Shown: positions 61,778 to 64,000 of the stretch, one piece after another
How positions within the stretch are numbered: position 1 is the first letter of the stretch
Layout: the number at the start of each line of letters is the position of its first letter
Assembly (NCBI GenBank): GCA_001829785.1
Contig: MICF01000007.1
Location: forward strand, 62,001-126,000
Reading direction: 5' to 3'
From: Sulfurimonas sp. RIFOXYD12_FULL_33_39
Lineage (GTDB): Bacteria; Campylobacterota; Campylobacteria; Campylobacterales; Sulfurimonadaceae
DNA: 64,000 nt
The notes under the pieces: generated by a model
Databases searched by the model: none
Seen by the model: the letters and a program-made list of their open reading frames with translations, nothing else
What the model was told of the DNA's origin: nothing
Program-made: the position numbers and the translations under genes

Positions 61778-62962
61778 TTGAGAACAACATTAATTATTGG
61801 TGCAGGCGGAGTAAGCCGTGTGGTTGTATATAAATGCGTACAAAATGCAGATGTTTTTGGCAAGATAGTACTGGCTAGTAGAACGCTTAAAAAGTGTCAA
61901 GATATAAAAGACGAGTTGCCAAATGCGGATATTGAGGTTGCTTCAGTAGATGCCGATAGTACAGAAGAACTTGTAAAACTCATCAATACATGTAAGCCTA
62001 GTATTGTTATAAACGTTGCTCTTCCTTATCAGGATTTGACAATTATGGATGCATGTATTGCTACAAAAACACCATATCTTGATACTGCAAATTATGAACA
62101 TCCAGATGAAGCTAAATTTGAATATAAACTTCAATGGGCAAGAGATGCAAAATTTAAAGAAGCAGGGATTATGGGGCTTTTAGGAAGCGGATTTGACCCT
62201 GGGGCTACAAATGTATTTTGTGCATATGCCCAAAAACACTACTTTGATGAAATACATACTATAGATATACTTGACTGTAATGCCGGTGATCACGGTTATG
62301 CTTTTGCTACAAACTTTAATCCGGAAATTAACTTAAGAGAAGTATCTTCAAAGGGTCGTTATTGGGAAGAGGGCAGATGGATAGAGACTGAACCGATGGA
62401 AATTATGCAAGTTTGGGACTATCCTGAAGTCGGTCCAAAAGATAGTTATTTGCTTTATCATGAAGAGATGGAATCACTTGTAAAGCACATAAAAGGACTA
62501 AAGAGAATTAGATTTTTTATGACATTTGGACAGAGTTATCTTACTCATATGAAGTGCTTAGAAAATGTAGGTATGCTTGGAATTGAGCCTGTTGAACATA
62601 AAGGGATGAAGATTGTTCCTATGGAATTTTTAAAAACACTTCTTCCAGATCCTGCGTCTCTTGGACCTCGTACAAAAGGAAAAACAAATATCGGTATTGT
62701 AGCTGAAGGTATAAAAGACGGCAAAAAGAGAAAGATTTACATCTATCAAGTAAAAAATCATGAAGAGTGTTTCGCTGAGACAAACTCTCAAGGTGTTTCA
62801 TATACGACAGGAGTTCCTGCTATGATTGGTGCAAAACTTATGTTAAAAGGTATTTGGAACGGTGTTGGAGTTTTCAACATGGAGCAGATGAATCCAGACC
62901 CGTTTATGGATGAGATGAACACTAGTGGGCTTCCTTGGCAGATAAAAGAGTTAGAAGTATAG
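61778..62962 (+). CDS. carboxynorspermidine/carboxyspermidine dehydrogenase
   Basis: 394 residues, starting at TTG 61778 with AAAGGAT 8 nt upstream. Dinucleotide site TLIIGAGGVSRVVVYKC, then GLLGSGFDPGATNVFCAYA and ILDCNAGDHGYAFATN, as in the saccharopine-dehydrogenase-like CASDH. It condenses putrescine (or diaminopropane) with aspartate semialdehyde. nspC two genes downstream supports the call. Confidence 0.9.
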   Translation: MRTTLIIGAGGVSRVVVYKCVQNADVFGKIVLASRTLKKCQDIKDELPNADIEVASVDADSTEELVKLINTCKPSIVINVALPYQDLTIMDACIATKTPYLDTANYEHPDEAKFEYKLQWARDAKFKEAGIMGLLGSGFDPGATNVFCAYAQKHYFDEIHTIDILDCNAGDHGYAFATNFNPEINLREVSSKGRYWEEGRWIETEPMEIMQVWDYPEVGPKDSYLLYHEEMESLVKHIKGLKRIRFFMTFGQSYLTHMKCLENVGMLGIEPVEHKGMKIVPMEFLKTLLPDPASLGPRTKGKTNIGIVAEGIKDGKKRKIYIYQVKNHEECFAETNSQGVSYTTGVPAMIGAKLMLKGIWNGVGVFNMEQMNPDPFMDEMNTSGLPWQIKELEV

Positions 62963-62971
62963 AGTTTACAG

Positions 62972-63826
62972 ATGACTTTTAAGCATATAATATCAAATTT
63001 AGAGTCATTGCCTCCGTTGTCAAATACGGCATTTATGATACAAAAGCTCTATAGTCGCGGTGCTAAAAATATTGATATTATAAAACTTGTTAGAGTCATA
63101 GAAGGAGATGCCGTTTTAGCCGCAAATATTTTAAAAATGATAAATGCACCTATATACGGCTTTTCAAGAAAAATTATTTCAATTTCGCAAGCCGTAACAC
63201 TTTTTGGTACTGATGAAATATACGGCTTAGTCTTAAAATATGCCATACAAGAACAGTTAAAAGCAAAAACAAATATATATGGCGTTGATAATGAGAAATT
63301 TAATGATATTTGTCATCTTCAAAGCACTCTAATGATGCAGTGGTACTCTAAAATAGACCTTAGACATGCCCAGTTTTTATCTCCACTGGCTCTAATAATG
63401 GAGACTGGAAAGCTTATTTTGGCAAAAGAGGTTATGCAAAGTAATTTTTCAAAAGAGTTTACTTCAGGATATATAAAATCTAACAATAGTACTGAGTTTG
63501 AGTATCGTTTATTAGATACAACAACATACTATCTCACAGGATTGCTTTTTGAACATTGGAATTTAGAGCCACTCTATGTAGAGATATTAAAAGGACTAGA
63601 TTTTGAATCAGACAACTCTTCTAAGGTAGAATCATATATAAACTCTTTAGATATTGTGAGAACTGCAGTAAATTTAAAAAATGTTTTAACAGATACTTCC
63701 ATTAAAGATGCTTGCGAAATGGTAGAAGATATTGAGCTTGATGTTGAACATTTTAAGAGAGTTGCAAATAGAGTTAAAGAGCAATACGGTAAAATTTTAA
63801 AAGATAGAGTAAAAAATATTAGATAA
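62972..63826 (+). CDS. HDOD-domain protein
   Basis: 284 residues. LPPLSNTAFMIQKLYS, DAVLAANILKMINAPIYGF and ISQAVTLFGTDEIYGL define an HDOD domain (about 10-200), a non-catalytic HD relative found in signalling proteins. It lacks GGDEF or EAL partners. It sits between the two spermidine genes, 9 bp after the first and 13 bp before nspC, so it is co-transcribed with them. Confidence 0.88.
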   Translation: MTFKHIISNLESLPPLSNTAFMIQKLYSRGAKNIDIIKLVRVIEGDAVLAANILKMINAPIYGFSRKIISISQAVTLFGTDEIYGLVLKYAIQEQLKAKTNIYGVDNEKFNDICHLQSTLMMQWYSKIDLRHAQFLSPLALIMETGKLILAKEVMQSNFSKEFTSGYIKSNNSTEFEYRLLDTTTYYLTGLLFEHWNLEPLYVEILKGLDFESDNSSKVESYINSLDIVRTAVNLKNVLTDTSIKDACEMVEDIELDVEHFKRVANRVKEQYGKILKDRVKNIR

Positions 63827-63839
63827 GTGTAGATAAATT

Positions 63840-64000
63840 ATGAATCAATTAAAAACACCATACTATATGTGTGAAGAATCACTTTTAAGAAAAAATCTTG
63901 AATTGTTGGATTATGTACAAAGACAAAGCGGGGCGAAAATTATTTTAGCTCTAAAGGGTTTTGCAATGTGGAGTACATTTCCACTAGTAAAACAGTATTT
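63840..64000 (+). CDS. nspC: carboxynorspermidine decarboxylase (3' part outside the window)
   Basis: 53 residues visible. NQLKTPYYMCEESLLRKNLE and GAKIILALKGFAMWS match the N-terminus of NspC, with the PLP lysine in ALKGF. A fold-III PLP enzyme that decarboxylates the product of the dehydrogenase upstream to spermidine or norspermidine. Cut by the right window edge. Confidence 0.9.
   Translation, partial: MNQLKTPYYMCEESLLRKNLELLDYVQRQSGAKIILALKGFAMWSTFPLVKQY

Noticed and set aside
1..64000. CRISPR arrays, tRNA genes, insertion sequences, prophage
   Set aside because: No regularly spaced direct repeats, no cloverleaf-like sequence with a GTTCRA arm, no transposase or phage structural protein was found on reading both strands.

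Overview
The window is about one third G+C by eye and reads as chromosome of a Campylobacterota (Epsilonproteobacteria) bacterium close to Sulfurimonas. The assignment is inferred from protein content: a pyrD / M16 peptidase / dapA / SDR reductase order like that of Campylobacter, a carboxynorspermidine pathway, CheV, a NosL-like protein paired with a SafE-like membrane protein, a class III ribonucleotide reductase, and HWRQP-type sensor kinases with OmpR-type regulators. Coding density is high. Genes overlap often, on the same strand and convergently. I see no rRNA, tRNA, CRISPR, insertion sequence or prophage.

Layout. 1-7.6 kb: an ABC-F ATPase (cut by the window edge), a beta-CASP nuclease, a tandem UspA, htpG behind a striking double operator, and a group of small membrane proteins. 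7.7-11.1 kb: oadGAB, a sodium-pumping decarboxylase. 11.2-13.7 kb: a REC/PilZ-like regulator and cheV. 13.8-19.6 kb: one tightly overlapping run of periplasmic adaptor, molybdoenzyme, argD, TolC-like protein and MidA-like methyltransferase. 19.6-22.1 kb (minus): short GlpD-like oxidoreductase, pilT, gatC. 22.3-31.2 kb: YfgM-like and BamB-like proteins, a Xer recombinase, HD hydrolase, NosL-like/SafE-like pair, polA, and a two-component pair. 31.2-35.9 kb (minus): nrdD, a separate glycyl-radical peptide, nrdG and a siroheme sulfite/nitrite reductase. 36-48.2 kb: housekeeping genes (ThiE-like, HI0933-like flavoprotein, DTW protein, alpha carbonic anhydrase, yggS, rseP, pgsA, ACP-PlsC fusion, UMF1-type transporter, GDPD, DnaJ-like, ald, pcm, amrS). 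48.2-51.1 kb: an accessory island. 51.1-54.9 kb: NfeD, slipin, Crp/Fnr regulator and two Hsp20s. 54.9-61 kb (minus): Spy-like protein, hemD, SDR/FabL-like, dapA, small secreted protein, M16 peptidase, pyrD. 61-64 kb: DJ-1 protein, carboxynorspermidine dehydrogenase, HDOD protein and nspC (cut by the window edge).

Two places stand out. First, the glycyl-radical segment of anaerobic ribonucleotide reductase is not on nrdD. It is a separate 50-residue gene with its own near-perfect Shine-Dalgarno, between nrdD and nrdG. Second, the island at 48.2-51.1 kb carries a DUF2971 protein, a PIN-like protein and a RelBE-like toxin-antitoxin pair, all in one direction. They are separated by two copies of a ~150 bp structured repeat whose ends, and the ends of the two ORFs, resemble integron attC core sites (RYYYAAC / GTTRRRY). 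No integrase is in the window, so the cassette reading is a hypothesis.

Many genes work together: oadGAB as one membrane complex; nrdD, the radical peptide and nrdG in anaerobic dNTP synthesis; rseP and pgsA in the envelope; NfeD/slipin and the Hsp20s in stress tolerance; the 61.8-64 kb genes in spermidine synthesis.
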